This document shows positions 1 to 8,515 of a DNA stretch of 33,711 nt, one piece after another; positions within the stretch are counted from its first letter, which is position 1; each line of letters starts with the position of its first letter. The DNA is from an uncultured bacterium (lineage in GTDB: Bacteria; Krumholzibacteriota; Krumholzibacteriia; LZORAL124-64-63). The translations under genes were made by a program, and so were the position numbers. The stretch covers positions 1 through 33,711 of the forward strand of contig CAIWHK010000030.1 in assembly GCA_903912525.1 (NCBI GenBank). The letters run 5' to 3'. The notes below the pieces were generated by a model. That model did not search any database and was not told where the DNA came from. It saw nothing but the letters and a program-made list of their open reading frames with translations.

Positions 1-108
1 CCCGTTCGCCACTTTACTCATTTCCCGAAGGAAACTTTCACGTTCGACTTGCATGCCTAAACCACGCCGCCAGTGTTCGTTCTGAGCCAGGATCAAACTC
101 TCCGTTGT
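1..108 (-). rRNA. rrs: 16S ribosomal RNA, 5' end (partial)
   Basis: On the minus strand the sequence carries the universal 16S 5' motif AGAGTTTGATCCTGGCTCAG (positions 101-82), followed by the conserved segment that ends in GCATGCAAGTCGAACG. Aligning GAGTTTGATC with E. coli bases 9-18 puts mature base 1 near position 108. Only about the first 108 bases are present; the rest lies to the left of the window. The GGCGGCGTGGTTTAGGCATGCAAG stretch is not proteobacterial, but it is too short for firm classification. Confidence 0.97.
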
Positions 109-109
109 C

Positions 110-140
110 AAAAAATAACAACAGAAGCTTCGCTCCTGTT
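110..140 (-). terminator. Intrinsic-terminator-like hairpin and U-tract in the rRNA leader
   Basis: Read on the minus strand, bases 140-120 form a 9-bp stem (AACAGGAGC / GCTTCTGTT, one G-U pair) closed by a GAA triloop inside GCGAAGC, a combination known to be very stable. The strand then runs GTT-A-TTTTTT (119-110), a good U-tract. The structure sits between boxA and the mature 16S end, so it would stop transcripts that lack the antitermination complex. It could instead be part of the 16S processing stem. The hairpin is visible; its function is inferred. Confidence 0.5.
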
Positions 141-244
141 TTAGCGCAATTGAAACTCGCCGCTGAAAAACCGCACTCCACCGAAGTGGATTGCAGTGAG
201 TCGCGCGGCTCAGTATTGCATTCGGGCCATCGCACGCTATTCCG

Positions 245-257
245 TTGTCAAAGAGCT
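245..257 (-). promoter_or_regulatory. boxA antitermination element of the rRNA leader
   Basis: The minus strand reads AGCTCTTTGACAA, which matches the E. coli rrn boxA TGCTCTTTAACAA at 11 of 13 positions. It lies downstream of both rRNA promoters and about 140 bases before 16S, the expected place for NusB-NusE loading. Twelve bases of it and its flank (241-252) recur exactly at 101-112, at the mature 16S end. Confidence 0.8.
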
Positions 258-301
258 GAACCGAGCAGTCGCTGCCGTCGGTCCCCCTTGCAGGGGGAGA
301 C

Positions 302-330
302 AATGTACTCAAGCCGCCGAAGTGTGTCAA
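302..330 (-). promoter_or_regulatory. rRNA promoter P2 (proximal)
   Basis: On the minus strand there is a perfect -35 TTGACA (330-325), a 17-bp spacer and a -10 TACATT (307-302). An A-rich stretch (about 340-352) lies just upstream of the -35 in otherwise GC-rich DNA and resembles an UP element. Transcription should start near 295, at the edge of a small inverted repeat (CCCCCTTGCAGGGGG, 283-297). Confidence 0.8.
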
Positions 331-444
331 CCGGAAAGTTGATTTTTCTTTCGGAGCCGAGCCGCCGTCCCGGTGAGCCGCAAAGGCTGTCCCGGAAAGC
401 GATTGCCCGGGCGGTCCGCACCGCAGACTCGGGCAACGGGGCGG

Positions 445-473
445 AAGTTAGTTTCACATCGGATGCCTGTCAA
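445..473 (-). promoter_or_regulatory. rRNA promoter P1 (distal)
   Basis: A second perfect minus-strand TTGACA (473-468) is followed by 17 bp and TAACTT (450-445). The -10 is weaker than in P2. The 25 bases upstream of the -35 (474-500) are strongly A/T-rich against a high-GC background, as expected of an UP element. Tandem rRNA promoters are common in bacteria. Confidence 0.6.
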
Positions 474-500
474 AAGGATTTTGCGTTTATTTTCGAAAGT

Positions 501-819
501 AGGCACAAAAGCCGCAAATGGCCGTCAAACAGGCGGTTCGGCGAATTCTCCGGCCTGCCGGCCGCCGTTCCGGGGCGAAAAATCGCCTCCCGGAGGGCGA
601 ATCAACACCCCAGCCTGGTGTCCCGAACCGAATTTTAACGTCCACGGCGGCGGCGCCGAGGTGGCGCGATAGTCCCCCCACCCCCGGCGACGCCCATGCC
701 GGCCCCCCGCCGTACCTTTCCGGCGGTCGCAGCGCGCATTGGACTTGCGCAGCCGCGCCCGGTTATTGTGGAGTTTCACGCCCCACGGTGGGGTCGACCC
801 CGGGCGCCAGGGAGGGTGC
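501..819. other. Gene-free stretch between the rRNA promoters and the PBP gene
   Basis: I see no credible gene here. A third TTGAC-type hexamer (TTGACG, minus strand, 528-523) has no fitting -10. On the plus strand TTGGAC (739-744) followed by a TTATTG/TATTGT patch (763-769) is a weak candidate promoter for the downstream PBP gene. A tight inverted repeat CCCCAC-G-GTGGGG (781-793) lies just before the PBP ribosome binding site and could be an operator or a leader hairpin. Confidence 0.4.
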
Positions 820-2952
820 ATGCTGCGGAGACTACTCGAACGGACGATCCCCATCCCCTGGGTGCGTCGCGTGCTGTGGGCAACGATCGCGTTGTTCGTC
901 GTGGCTGTGGCCGGGACGATCGTGGGGCTGAACTGGCTCGCGCGCGACCTGCCGCCGGTCGATACGCTGCGCAAGATCGACCCGTCGGTGAAGACCGTCA
1001 TCTATGCGGCGGGCGGCGAGACGCTGCGCGAGTTCTACACCGAGAACCGCACCATCGTGCCGCTGGACCGCATCCCCCTGGTGCTGCAGCACGCGGTCGT
1101 CGCCGTCGAGGACAAGCGCTTCTACAGCCACTACGGCGTCGACCTTCGGCGCATCGTCGGCGTCATCTGGATCAACCTCACGTCGCACAGCAGCCCCGGC
1201 GGCAGCACGCTGACTCAGCAGCTGGCGCGCAACCTGTTTCCCGATCTGCTTCCGAGCGAGAAGCGGCTGACGCGCAAGTTCCGCGAGTGGATCGTCGCCG
1301 CGCAAATCGAGTCCCTCTATACGAAGGACGAGATTCTCGCGATGTACCTCAACCAGATCTACCTGGGCAAGGGCGCGTACGGCGTGCAGGCTGCGGCGCG
1401 GCTGTTCTTCGGGCGCGACGTGTGGGACCTCGCCCCCGCCGAATGCACGATGCTCGCGGGCATGATCCAGCAGCCGGAGCGCTTTTCCCCCCTGCGCCAT
1501 CTCGAGGCCGCCTACAGCCGTCGGGCCACCGTACTCGAGACGATGATCAGCGCCGGGTATCTCTCCCGCGCCGAGGCCGAAGCCATCGGGAACACGAAGG
1601 TGCGCGTCGCCGATGGCGAGGCCGCGGCCGCATCGGCCGGCTTTGCCGCCTACTTCGTCGAGGAAGTGCGCAAGCAGCTCGAAAAGGACTACGGCGCCAC
1701 GCGCCTGTACCGCGAAGGCCTGCGCGTCTGGACGACCCTGGTGCCGCAGTACCAGGCGTGGATGGAGGAAGCGCTCGAGGCGCACCTGCAGGAAATGGAA
1801 CAGGAGCGGCCGCGGCGGCAACAGCGCGCCGAGTACGACAAGCGCGTGACCGCCGGCAAACGCCCGCCGAAGGTCACCTACCTGCAGGGCGCCGCGCTGC
1901 TGCAGGACGTGCGCACCGGCGCCGTCCTGGGCATGATCGGCGGCCGCTCGTTCGAGGACTCGAAGTGGAACATGTCCACACAGGCGCTGCGCCAGCCCGG
2001 CTCGACGTTCAAGCCGTTCGTCTACCTGACGGCGCTCGGGAAGGGCTACACGCCGAGCACGATCCTCATGGACACGCCGTTCGAGATCGACACCGGCGCC
2101 TCGGGCATCTGGCGTCCGGAGAACTACTCCGAGCGCTTCGACGGGCCGATGACGGTGCGCTTCGCCCTGAGTCACTCGGTGAACGTGCCGACGGCCAAGC
2201 TCTTCCTGGACTTCGGCCTGCCCCCGGTGATGGCCAACCTGCGCAAGCTCGGCTTTGCCGAGGACCTGCCGCAGGTGCCGTCGCTCTTCCTGGGCGCCGG
2301 CGAAGTAACGCTGGCCGAGGTCGTCAACGCCTATGGCGCGTTCGCCAACCAGGGCGTACGCATGGACCAGTACCTGGTCACGCGCGTGGAAACCGTGGAA
2401 GGCGAAGTGCTTTTCGAGTCGCGCCCGAACCCCCACGCCGCAGTCGACCCCGCCGAGGCCTACGTGATGGCCAGCCTGCTGACCAGCACGGTCACCCAGG
2501 GCACGGCCGCGCGCGCCCGCGAATACGGATTCACGCGTACCGGCGCCGGAAAGACAGGCACGACGAACGACAACACGAACGCGTGGTTCGTCGGCTTCAC
2601 ACCCAGCTTCTGCGCGGGGGTCTGGGTCGGGTTCGACGAACCTGTGACGATGGGCCGCGGCGCGACCGGTTCGCGCATGGCGCTGCCGATCTGGGCGAAG
2701 TTCATGGGGCGGGTGACCGCGCGGAAGGGCGACGAGCCGTTCACGCGACCGTCCGGAGGCCTTGTCGACCACGCGATCTGCATGCGCACCGGGCGCCTGG
2801 CGCTGACCGGGTGCGACTCGGTGCTCACCGAGGTGTTCCTGGCCGGCAGCGTCCCCACGGAGAAGTGCAACGTCCACGGTGGCCGGCTGGTGGACGAGGC
2901 GGGCGGCGGTCGCGATTTCAAGTCTGTCGACCGTGGGGGCGACGAGTTCTGA
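820..2952 (+). CDS. mrcA: Class A penicillin-binding protein (PBP1A-type transglycosylase/transpeptidase)
   Basis: Bifunctional peptidoglycan synthase that polymerises lipid II into glycan strands and cross-links the stem peptides. It is anchored in the inner membrane and faces the periplasm. The 710-residue protein has a membrane helix at about residues 15-37. The GT51 transglycosylase domain has the catalytic Glu in EDKRFYSH (E97), GGSTLTQQ, RKFREW and KDEILAMYLNQ. The transpeptidase domain has STFK (nucleophile S395, K398), SVN (S453-N455) and KTGT (K578). All key residues are present and the length is normal. The ATG at 820 was chosen because GGGAGG lies just upstream; the frame is open back to 739 but that part looks non-coding. 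The gene is alone on its strand and converges on deoA with a 12-base gap and no obvious terminator. Assignment to the 1A subtype rather than 1B or 1C is by overall look. Confidence 0.93.
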   Translation: MLRRLLERTIPIPWVRRVLWATIALFVVAVAGTIVGLNWLARDLPPVDTLRKIDPSVKTVIYAAGGETLREFYTENRTIVPLDRIPLVLQHAVVAVEDKRFYSHYGVDLRRIVGVIWINLTSHSSPGGSTLTQQLARNLFPDLLPSEKRLTRKFREWIVAAQIESLYTKDEILAMYLNQIYLGKGAYGVQAAARLFFGRDVWDLAPAECTMLAGMIQQPERFSPLRHLEAAYSRRATVLETMISAGYLSRAEAEAIGNTKVRVADGEAAAASAGFAAYFVEEVRKQLEKDYGATRLYREGLRVWTTLVPQYQAWMEEALEAHLQEMEQERPRRQQRAEYDKRVTAGKRPPKVTYLQGAALLQDVRTGAVLGMIGGRSFEDSKWNMSTQALRQPGSTFKPFVYLTALGKGYTPSTILMDTPFEIDTGASGIWRPENYSERFDGPMTVRFALSHSVNVPTAKLFLDFGLPPVMANLRKLGFAEDLPQVPSLFLGAGEVTLAEVVNAYGAFANQGVRMDQYLVTRVETVEGEVLFESRPNPHAAVDPAEAYVMASLLTSTVTQGTAARAREYGFTRTGAGKTGTTNDNTNAWFVGFTPSFCAGVWVGFDEPVTMGRGATGSRMALPIWAKFMGRVTARKGDEPFTRPSGGLVDHAICMRTGRLALTGCDSVLTEVFLAGSVPTEKCNVHGGRLVDEAGGGRDFKSVDRGGDEF

Positions 2953-2964
2953 GGCAGGCCTGCG

Positions 2965-4281
2965 CTATTCCACGCGCCCGAGGATGAGCGGCAGCTCGGC
3001 CACCGGTTCGCGGCCGATGACCAGCGCGGAGCCCAGCCGGTCGACGGCCACGGCCGCCCGCGCGGGGTCGCGCGTGAAGACGCGCGCCAGCGTCTCGCCC
3101 TTCGTCACCTGCCGGCCCACCCGCGTCAGCCAGTCCACGCCTGCGCTCAGGTCGAGCGCATCCTCCACCTTGCGGCGCGCGGCGCCCAGGTCGGCCAGCG
3201 CCAGGCCCACCTGGCGGCAGTCGACCGACGCCAGCCAGCCGTCGTGCGGCGCCACCAGGTCGGCGGCGGCCGGCGCGCAGTCCAGCCCGAAGTCGTCCCT
3301 CGCCGGGTCCACGCGGCCGCCCTGCGCGGCCACCCAGGCCAGCAGCACCTTCAACGCGCTGCCGTCGTCCCACGCCTGCCGCACGCGAGCGAGGGCGGCC
3401 TCGGCGTTCGGCGCCAGCCCGGCCACCCGCACCATGTCGGCCGTCAACTCCTCGGTCAGGCGCACCAGGTCGGCCGGCGCCGCGGCGCGACCGCCCGGCC
3501 GCAGGGCCGCGAAGGCCTCCAGCGTCTCGTTGGCGTGCCCGATGGCCACCCCGAGGGGCTGGTTCATGTCCGAGAACAGGACGGCCATGTTGCGCCCGTA
3601 GCTGCGCCCCACGGCGACCAGCGCGGTGGCAAGGGCGCGCGCGTTCTCGAGGTCGCGCATGAAGGCGCCCGAGCCGGTCTTCAGGTCGATGACGATCGTC
3701 TTCGGGCCGGCGGCGAGCTTCTTCGACATGATCGAAGCCGTGATCAACGGCACACAGTCGACGGTGCCCGTCACGTCGCGCAGGGCGTAGATGCGACCGT
3801 CAGCCGGGGCGATGGCCGGCCCCTGCCCGATGATGGCGCAACCGACACGCTCGACAACATCCAGGAACTGCGCGTTGCCGAGGTGGATATCGTAGCCCGG
3901 GATGGCCTCCAGCTTGTCCAGGGTGCCACCCGTATGGCCCAGGCCACGCCCAGACAGCATCGGCACCTTGAGCCCGCAGGCGGCCGCCAGGGGCGCCAGG
4001 AGCAGGCTCACCTTGTCTCCGACGCCGCCGGTGGAATGCTTGTCGGCAGACGGACCCGAAAGCACCGACGTGTCGAGCTGGTCGCCCGAGCGCAGCATCG
4101 CGCCGGTCAGGGCCGCCGTCTCGGCCGGCGTCATCCCGCGGAACCAGACGGCCATCAGGAAGGCGGCCATCTGGTACTCGGGCACCTCCCGGGCCGTGAA
4201 GCCGGCAATCAGGTCGTTGATCTGCGTCTCATCCAGTTCACGGCCGCGCTTCTTCGCCTCGATGATGTCCAGCACGTTCAT
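2965..4281 (-). CDS. deoA: Pyrimidine-nucleoside / thymidine phosphorylase
   Basis: Reversible phosphorolysis of thymidine (and probably uridine or deoxyuridine) to base plus (deoxy)ribose-1-phosphate, in the cytoplasm. The protein has 438 residues, as usual for the family (about 430-440). The signature is intact: DKHSTGGVGDK (80-90, phosphate and K+ site) and SGRGLGHTGGTLDKLE (110-125). The order is an N-terminal helical domain, a glycosyltransferase-3 alpha/beta domain and a C-terminal PyNP domain. The start ATG overlaps the cdd stop as ATGA, so translation is probably coupled. It is the last gene of deoB-cdd-deoA; its product ribose-1-phosphate is the substrate of DeoB. Sequence alone does not separate narrow thymidine phosphorylase from broad pyrimidine-nucleoside phosphorylase. 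Confidence 0.93.
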   Translation of the reverse strand: MNVLDIIEAKKRGRELDETQINDLIAGFTAREVPEYQMAAFLMAVWFRGMTPAETAALTGAMLRSGDQLDTSVLSGPSADKHSTGGVGDKVSLLLAPLAAACGLKVPMLSGRGLGHTGGTLDKLEAIPGYDIHLGNAQFLDVVERVGCAIIGQGPAIAPADGRIYALRDVTGTVDCVPLITASIMSKKLAAGPKTIVIDLKTGSGAFMRDLENARALATALVAVGRSYGRNMAVLFSDMNQPLGVAIGHANETLEAFAALRPGGRAAAPADLVRLTEELTADMVRVAGLAPNAEAALARVRQAWDDGSALKVLLAWVAAQGGRVDPARDDFGLDCAPAAADLVAPHDGWLASVDCRQVGLALADLGAARRKVEDALDLSAGVDWLTRVGRQVTKGETLARVFTRDPARAAVAVDRLGSALVIGREPVAELPLILGRVE

Positions 4282-4736
4282 CGCCCGCCACCCTGCTTCC
4301 CGTTGGGGTCGTCGCCGTGCTCGTCCGCGAGGTTGGCCTTGAAGTTCGTGAAGGCCAGCGGTACCAGATCGCCGGCCGTCGAGACCTGCACCGGGCCGGC
4401 GGCGCCCCCGTTGCCCGCCATCAGCACGACCAGGTCGGGCCCGAACTCGAGCAGGACCTGCCGGCAGGCGCCGCACGGCGGCGTCGGTTCGCTGCCGTCG
4501 GCGCAGATGGCGATGGCCTCGAAGGCCTGCTCGCCGTCGGCCACGGCGCGGCAGACGGCCGCGCGCTCGGCGCAGATCGACAGGCCGAAGCTGGCGTTCT
4601 CCACGTTCGTGCCCAGGTACACCACGCCGCTTTTGCCCAGCAGCGCGGCGCCCACGCGGAAGTGCGAGTACGGCGAGTAGCTGCGCAGCCGTTGCGCGCA
4701 GGCCGCATCGACGAGTTCACGGTGCCGGTCGTTCAT
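4278..4736 (-). CDS. cdd: Cytidine deaminase
   Basis: Zinc-dependent hydrolytic deamination of cytidine and deoxycytidine to uridine and deoxyuridine, feeding the phosphorylase encoded next door. The 152-residue protein is slightly longer than the homotetrameric type (about 130-136). Landmarks are SPYSHFRVGAAL near the start, the catalytic CAE motif (zinc ligand C55, proton shuttle E57) and PCGACRQ (zinc ligands C88 and C91). The C-terminal 25 residues are polar and look like an unstructured tail. It is coupled on both sides by ATGA overlaps, with deoB upstream and deoA downstream. Confidence 0.95.
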   Translation of the reverse strand: MNDRHRELVDAACAQRLRSYSPYSHFRVGAALLGKSGVVYLGTNVENASFGLSICAERAAVCRAVADGEQAFEAIAICADGSEPTPPCGACRQVLLEFGPDLVVLMAGNGGAAGPVQVSTAGDLVPLAFTNFKANLADEHGDDPNGKQGGGR

Positions 4737-5917
4737 GCCTGACTCCCGTCGCCCAGCCTGGCCAGGAAACTTGTCCCGCGCCGCGGCCCGTCCGCGCCGA
4801 AGTATTCGGCGAGCGTGGCCGCGACGTCCATGAAGCCCTCGTGTGTGCCGAGGTCCGCCCCCTGCTCGCACCCGCCGAGACAGGCCAGGATGGGCACCAT
4901 CTCGCGCGAGTGGTCGGTGCTCGGCGTGGTCGGGTCGTTGCCGTGGTCGGCGGTCATCAGCAGCAGGTCGCCCGCCTGCAGCCGCGGCAGGAAGCCGCCC
5001 AGCCAGCGGTCGAAATCCTCGAGCCCCCGCCGCATGCCGACCGGGTCGTTGCGATGCCCCCACAGCATGTCGAAGTCGACCAGGTTCAGCAGGATGAGCG
5101 TGTTGTCGGCGGCTGCGGCGTAGACCTCGTCCAGGCGCGCCATGCCCTCGCCGTTGTTCTTCGAGGCGTACGTCTTGTCGATACCGACGCCGGCGTACAG
5201 GTCGTAGATCTTCCCGATCGACTCGACACACACGCCCGCGCCCTGCAGCACGGGCAGCAGAAGCTCCTTCGGCGGCGCGATCGAGTAGTCGTGGCGCATC
5301 GGCGTGCGCGCATAGGCGCCGGCGGGCCCGGTGAACGGCCGCGCGATGACGCGGCTGACCTGGTGCGGCGGCTGCAGCAGTTCGCGCGCGACCTCGCACA
5401 CGCGATACAGTTCCTGAAGGTCGCAGACCTCGTCGTGCGCGGCGATCTGGAAGACGCTGTCGGCCGAGGTGTAGACGATGAGCTTGCGCGTGGCGCGGTG
5501 TTCGTCGCCCAGCTCGGCGATGATCGCGGTGCCGCTCGCGGCCTTGTTGCCGATCACGCCCCACCCGCTGCGGCGGGTGAACTCGTCGAGCACGTCCTGC
5601 GGGAAGCCGTCGGGGTAGGTCGGGAACGGATGCTCGGTGACGATGCCCATCAGCTCCCAGTGGCCGGTCGTCGAGTCCTTGCCGGCCGAGACCTCCACCA
5701 GCCTGCCGTACGACGCCCGCGCCGTCGCGACCGGAGCCACTCCCTTGATGGCGTGCAGGTTGCCGAGTCCGAGGCTCTCGAGGTTGGGCACCGCCAGGCC
5801 GCCGGCGGCCGTGGCCATGTTCGCGAGGGTATCGCTGCCGAGGTCGCCGTAGGCCGCCGCGTCCGGGGCGCCTCCGACTCCGAGGCCGTCCAGGACGATG
5901 AGAATGGCCCTTGCCAT
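4733..5917 (-). CDS. deoB: Phosphopentomutase
   Basis: Interconverts (deoxy)ribose-1-phosphate and (deoxy)ribose-5-phosphate, linking nucleoside phosphorolysis to the pentose-phosphate pathway. The 394-residue length is typical of this alkaline-phosphatase-superfamily Mn2+ enzyme. Visible motifs are VLDGLGVGG with metal ligand D10, DSTTGHWE with the phosphorylated Thr at T84, DSVFQIAAHDE, and the C-terminal TADHGND plus STDHSREMVP metal-ligand region. The ATG follows AAGGAG with a 7-base spacer. It is the first gene of the salvage operon and is divergent from rarA. Confidence 0.96.
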   Translation of the reverse strand: MARAILIVLDGLGVGGAPDAAAYGDLGSDTLANMATAAGGLAVPNLESLGLGNLHAIKGVAPVATARASYGRLVEVSAGKDSTTGHWELMGIVTEHPFPTYPDGFPQDVLDEFTRRSGWGVIGNKAASGTAIIAELGDEHRATRKLIVYTSADSVFQIAAHDEVCDLQELYRVCEVARELLQPPHQVSRVIARPFTGPAGAYARTPMRHDYSIAPPKELLLPVLQGAGVCVESIGKIYDLYAGVGIDKTYASKNNGEGMARLDEVYAAAADNTLILLNLVDFDMLWGHRNDPVGMRRGLEDFDRWLGGFLPRLQAGDLLLMTADHGNDPTTPSTDHSREMVPILACLGGCEQGADLGTHEGFMDVAATLAEYFGADGPRRGTSFLARLGDGSQA

Positions 5918-5933
5918 GGGGAGTCTCCTTCAC

Positions 5934-5965
5934 CAAGAATATCTTGTGTCGAGGGTTCAGGTTAA
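5934..5965 (-). promoter_or_regulatory. Candidate promoter and operator of the deoB operon
   Basis: On the minus strand TTAACC (5965-5960), an 18-bp spacer and TATTCT (5941-5936) form a fair sigma-70-like promoter about 20 bases before the deoB start. Its -10 lies inside the short perfect inverted repeat CAAGA-ATA-TCTTG (5934-5946), a possible repressor site. The element is visible; regulation is inferred. Confidence 0.35.
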
Positions 5966-6085
5966 CGATGCGACCGGGCACCGTCAACCCGGGTTCGCCC
6001 CGAATGCGGCCCGACGAATCACCCGGAACGAAAGCGGACCGGACAAGCCGGAAACGCGCACACGCCCCGGGGCGCAGGCAGGATC

Positions 6086-7537
6086 ATGAACGGCGACCTA
6101 TTCGGCGGCGACGACGCCGCGCTCCCGCGCACCGCGGACACCACCGCCGCAGCGACCGCGCCACTGGCCGACCGCATGCGCCCGCGTACGCTCGACGAGG
6201 TCGTCGGGCAGCCGCATCTGCTGGGCGCGGACGGTCCCCTGCGCCGGTTGCTGGCCGGCAGTACGTTCCCGTCGCTTCTGCTGTGGGGCCCACCCGGCTG
6301 CGGCAAGACCACGCTGGCACGCCTGGTGGCCGGCCTGGGCGGCGCGCGATTCCTGGAATTCAGCGCCGTCGCCGTCGGCTCGAAGGAACTGAAGGAAGTC
6401 ATGGCCGAAGCCGGCCGCCTCCAGCGCGCCACCGGCCGGCGCACGATCCTGTTCCTCGACGAGATCCACCGTTTCAACAAGGCGCAGCAGGACGCGCTGC
6501 TGCCCTGGGTCGAGCGCGGCGATGTCACGCTGATCGGCGCCACGACCGAGAACCCGAGCTTCGAGGTCAACAGCGCGCTCATCTCGCGCATGCGGCTGTT
6601 CGTGCTGGCGCCGCTGTCGACCGACGACGTGGGCGCGCTGCTGCGCCGGGCAGCGGCGGCGCCGCTGGGGCTTGGCGGCACGCCCGCTTTCGCGCCCGAG
6701 GCGCTCGACCTGCTCGCCCGCCTGAGCGAAGGCGATGCCCGTGCCGCGCTCGGCCTGCTCGAGAGCGTGGCCGCCGCGGCCGGACCCGATGCCGACACCG
6801 GCCCGCTCGACGCCGGCACCGTCGCCCGCCTGGTGCAGACGCGCGCCGCCCGCTACGACAAGGCCGGCGAGGAGCACTACAACATCATCTCGGCACTGCA
6901 CAAGAGCATGCGCAACAGCGACCCGCAGGCGGCGGTGTACTGGCTGGCGCGGATGCTCGAGGCCGGTGAAGACCCGCTCTACGTGGCGCGACGCCTGGTG
7001 CGGTTCGCCAGCGAGGACGTCGGGCTGGCCGATCCGGACGCGCTCGGGCGCACGCTGGCCGCGCGCGACGCCATCCACCAGCTGGGCATGCCCGAGGGCG
7101 CCCTGGCCCTGGCGCAGGCGGCGGTCTACCTGGCGCTGGCGCCCAAAAGCAACGCGCTCTACCGTGCCTACGGCGCGGCGGCGGCCGAGGTGCGGGAGGG
7201 CAGCAACCCGCCGGTGCCCATGCACCTGCGCAACGCCTCGACCCGGCTGATGAAAGAAGTGGGCTACGGCGACGGCTACGTGTACGCTCACGATACGCTG
7301 GACGGCCTCGGCGACATGGGCTGCCTGCCCGACGCGCTGGCCGGCACCACCTACTATGCGCCCGGCAGGCGCGGCTTCGAATCCGAGTTGTCCGGGCGCA
7401 TCGAACGGATTCGCCAGTGGCACGAACGCCGCCGTCGGCGCGGCGGCCAGGCGGACGACAAGGACGGCGAAGGCCGCGACAACGAAGGCCTCGACAACGA
7501 AGGCCATTTGGACGACGGAACGGGAGGCGACGGATGA
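6086..7537 (+). CDS. rarA: Replication-associated recombination protein RarA (MgsA), AAA+ ATPase
   Basis: Clamp-loader-like AAA+ ATPase acting at stalled replication forks. The 483-residue protein has Walker [10 protein letters not shown] (68-76), Walker [16 protein letters not shown] (D125-E126) and sensor 1 [12 protein letters not shown], followed by the MgsA C-terminal tetramerisation domain. The last 30 or so residues are an acidic, repetitive hydrophilic tail ([12 protein letters not shown]) beyond the normal family end. An AGGA just before the ATG is the only ribosome-binding signal. The stop overlaps the pfkA start as ATGA, so the two should be co-translated although their functions are unrelated. 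Confidence 0.94.
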   Translation: MNGDLFGGDDAALPRTADTTAAATAPLADRMRPRTLDEVVGQPHLLGADGPLRRLLAGSTFPSLLLWGPPGCGKTTLARLVAGLGGARFLEFSAVAVGSKELKEVMAEAGRLQRATGRRTILFLDEIHRFNKAQQDALLPWVERGDVTLIGATTENPSFEVNSALISRMRLFVLAPLSTDDVGALLRRAAAAPLGLGGTPAFAPEALDLLARLSEGDARAALGLLESVAAAAGPDADTGPLDAGTVARLVQTRAARYDKAGEEHYNIISALHKSMRNSDPQAAVYWLARMLEAGEDPLYVARRLVRFASEDVGLADPDALGRTLAARDAIHQLGMPEGALALAQAAVYLALAPKSNALYRAYGAAAAEVREGSNPPVPMHLRNASTRLMKEVGYGDGYVYAHDTLDGLGDMGCLPDALAGTTYYAPGRRGFESELSGRIERIRQWHERRRRRGGQADDKDGEGRDNEGLDNEGHLDDGTGGDG

Positions 7538-8493
7538 AGCGGATCGGAGTCCTGACCGGCGGCGGCGACGCGGCGGGCATGAATGCGGCATTGCGCGCGG
7601 TCGTGCGCACGGCGTGGCGGCACGACGCCGAGGTCATCGGCATCACACGGGGCTGGCTCGGGCTGGCCGAGGGCACATACGAGCCCATGGTGTCCGGGTC
7701 GGTCAGCGGCATCCTGCAGAAGGGCGGCACCATCCTGCGCACCTTCCGTTACCCCCAGTTCGCCACCGAGGAAGGCGCCGCGCCGGTGGGCCGTACGCTC
7801 AAGAAGCTGAAGCTCGACGGCATGGTCGTCATCGGCGGCGACGGCAGCTTCCGCGGCGCCGCGAAGTTGGAGAGGGAGTTCGGCCTGCCGGTCATCGGCG
7901 TGCCGGCGACCATCGACAACGACATCCCCGGCACCGACTACAGCATCGGCTTCGACACCGCGCTGAACATCGCCATCGACGCCGTGGACAAGGTGCGCGA
8001 CACGGCCACCAGCCACGGGCGCATCTTCGTGATCGAGGTCATGGGACGCGAGTACGGCCTGCTGGCCGCACAGACGGCCATCGCCACCGGCGCCGAGGAA
8101 GTGCTGCTGCCGGAGGTGCCCTGGAAGATCGATGACGTTTGCCGCCGCATCTCCGAGTCGTACCAGCGCGGCAAGCACCATGCGCTGATCATCGTCGCCG
8201 AGGGCGCCGGCAAGGCGTCATACGTGTCGTTCGAGATCAAGGCGCGCCTGCAGCGCGACGTGCGCATGGTCGTCCTGGGCCACGTGCAGCGCGGCGGTGC
8301 ACCCTCGGGCTTCGACCGCATCCTGGCCAGCCGCCTGGGCCACCACGCCACCGAACTGCTGTTCGCGGGCGAGCACGGCCTGATGGTCGGCGTCGTCGCC
8401 AACAAGGTGCAGACCAGCCCGCTTGAAAAGAAGACCAAGACCGGCCCCAAGTCGGTGCTGCGCGACTCGCGCCTGATGGAGTTGCTCGTCTGA
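7534..8493 (+). CDS. pfkA: 6-phosphofructokinase, probably ATP-dependent
   Basis: Phosphorylates fructose-6-phosphate to the 1,6-bisphosphate, the committed step of glycolysis. The protein has 319 residues, like E. coli PfkA (320). The fold motifs align almost residue for residue: GGDG with G104 (Gly here means ATP rather than PPi as donor), TIDND with catalytic D128, and MGR (170-172) for substrate binding. Two family positions are unusual: the first glycine loop reads GGGDAAGMN where GGDAPGMN is usual, and the position that is Gly (ATP) or Lys (PPi) before TIDND is Ala (A125). The start is fixed by the ATGA overlap with rarA. A strong terminator follows. Confidence 0.93.
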   Translation: MKRIGVLTGGGDAAGMNAALRAVVRTAWRHDAEVIGITRGWLGLAEGTYEPMVSGSVSGILQKGGTILRTFRYPQFATEEGAAPVGRTLKKLKLDGMVVIGGDGSFRGAAKLEREFGLPVIGVPATIDNDIPGTDYSIGFDTALNIAIDAVDKVRDTATSHGRIFVIEVMGREYGLLAAQTAIATGAEEVLLPEVPWKIDDVCRRISESYQRGKHHALIIVAEGAGKASYVSFEIKARLQRDVRMVVLGHVQRGGAPSGFDRILASRLGHHATELLFAGEHGLMVGVVANKVQTSPLEKKTKTGPKSVLRDSRLMELLV

Positions 8494-8515
8494 CCGCGGC
8501 AACGCGCCGGGCGCA

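Noticed and set aside
500-528. A third rRNA promoter with TTGACG
   Set aside because: No hexamer resembling a -10 lies at 16-18 bases.
739-819. Upstream extension of the PBP1A frame to a TTG start
   Set aside because: The extra 27 residues have no family support and no ribosome binding site; the ATG at 820 has GGGAGG.
832-2877. 681-codon minus-strand open frame
   Set aside because: Lies wholly opposite the PBP1A gene, which has every catalytic motif.
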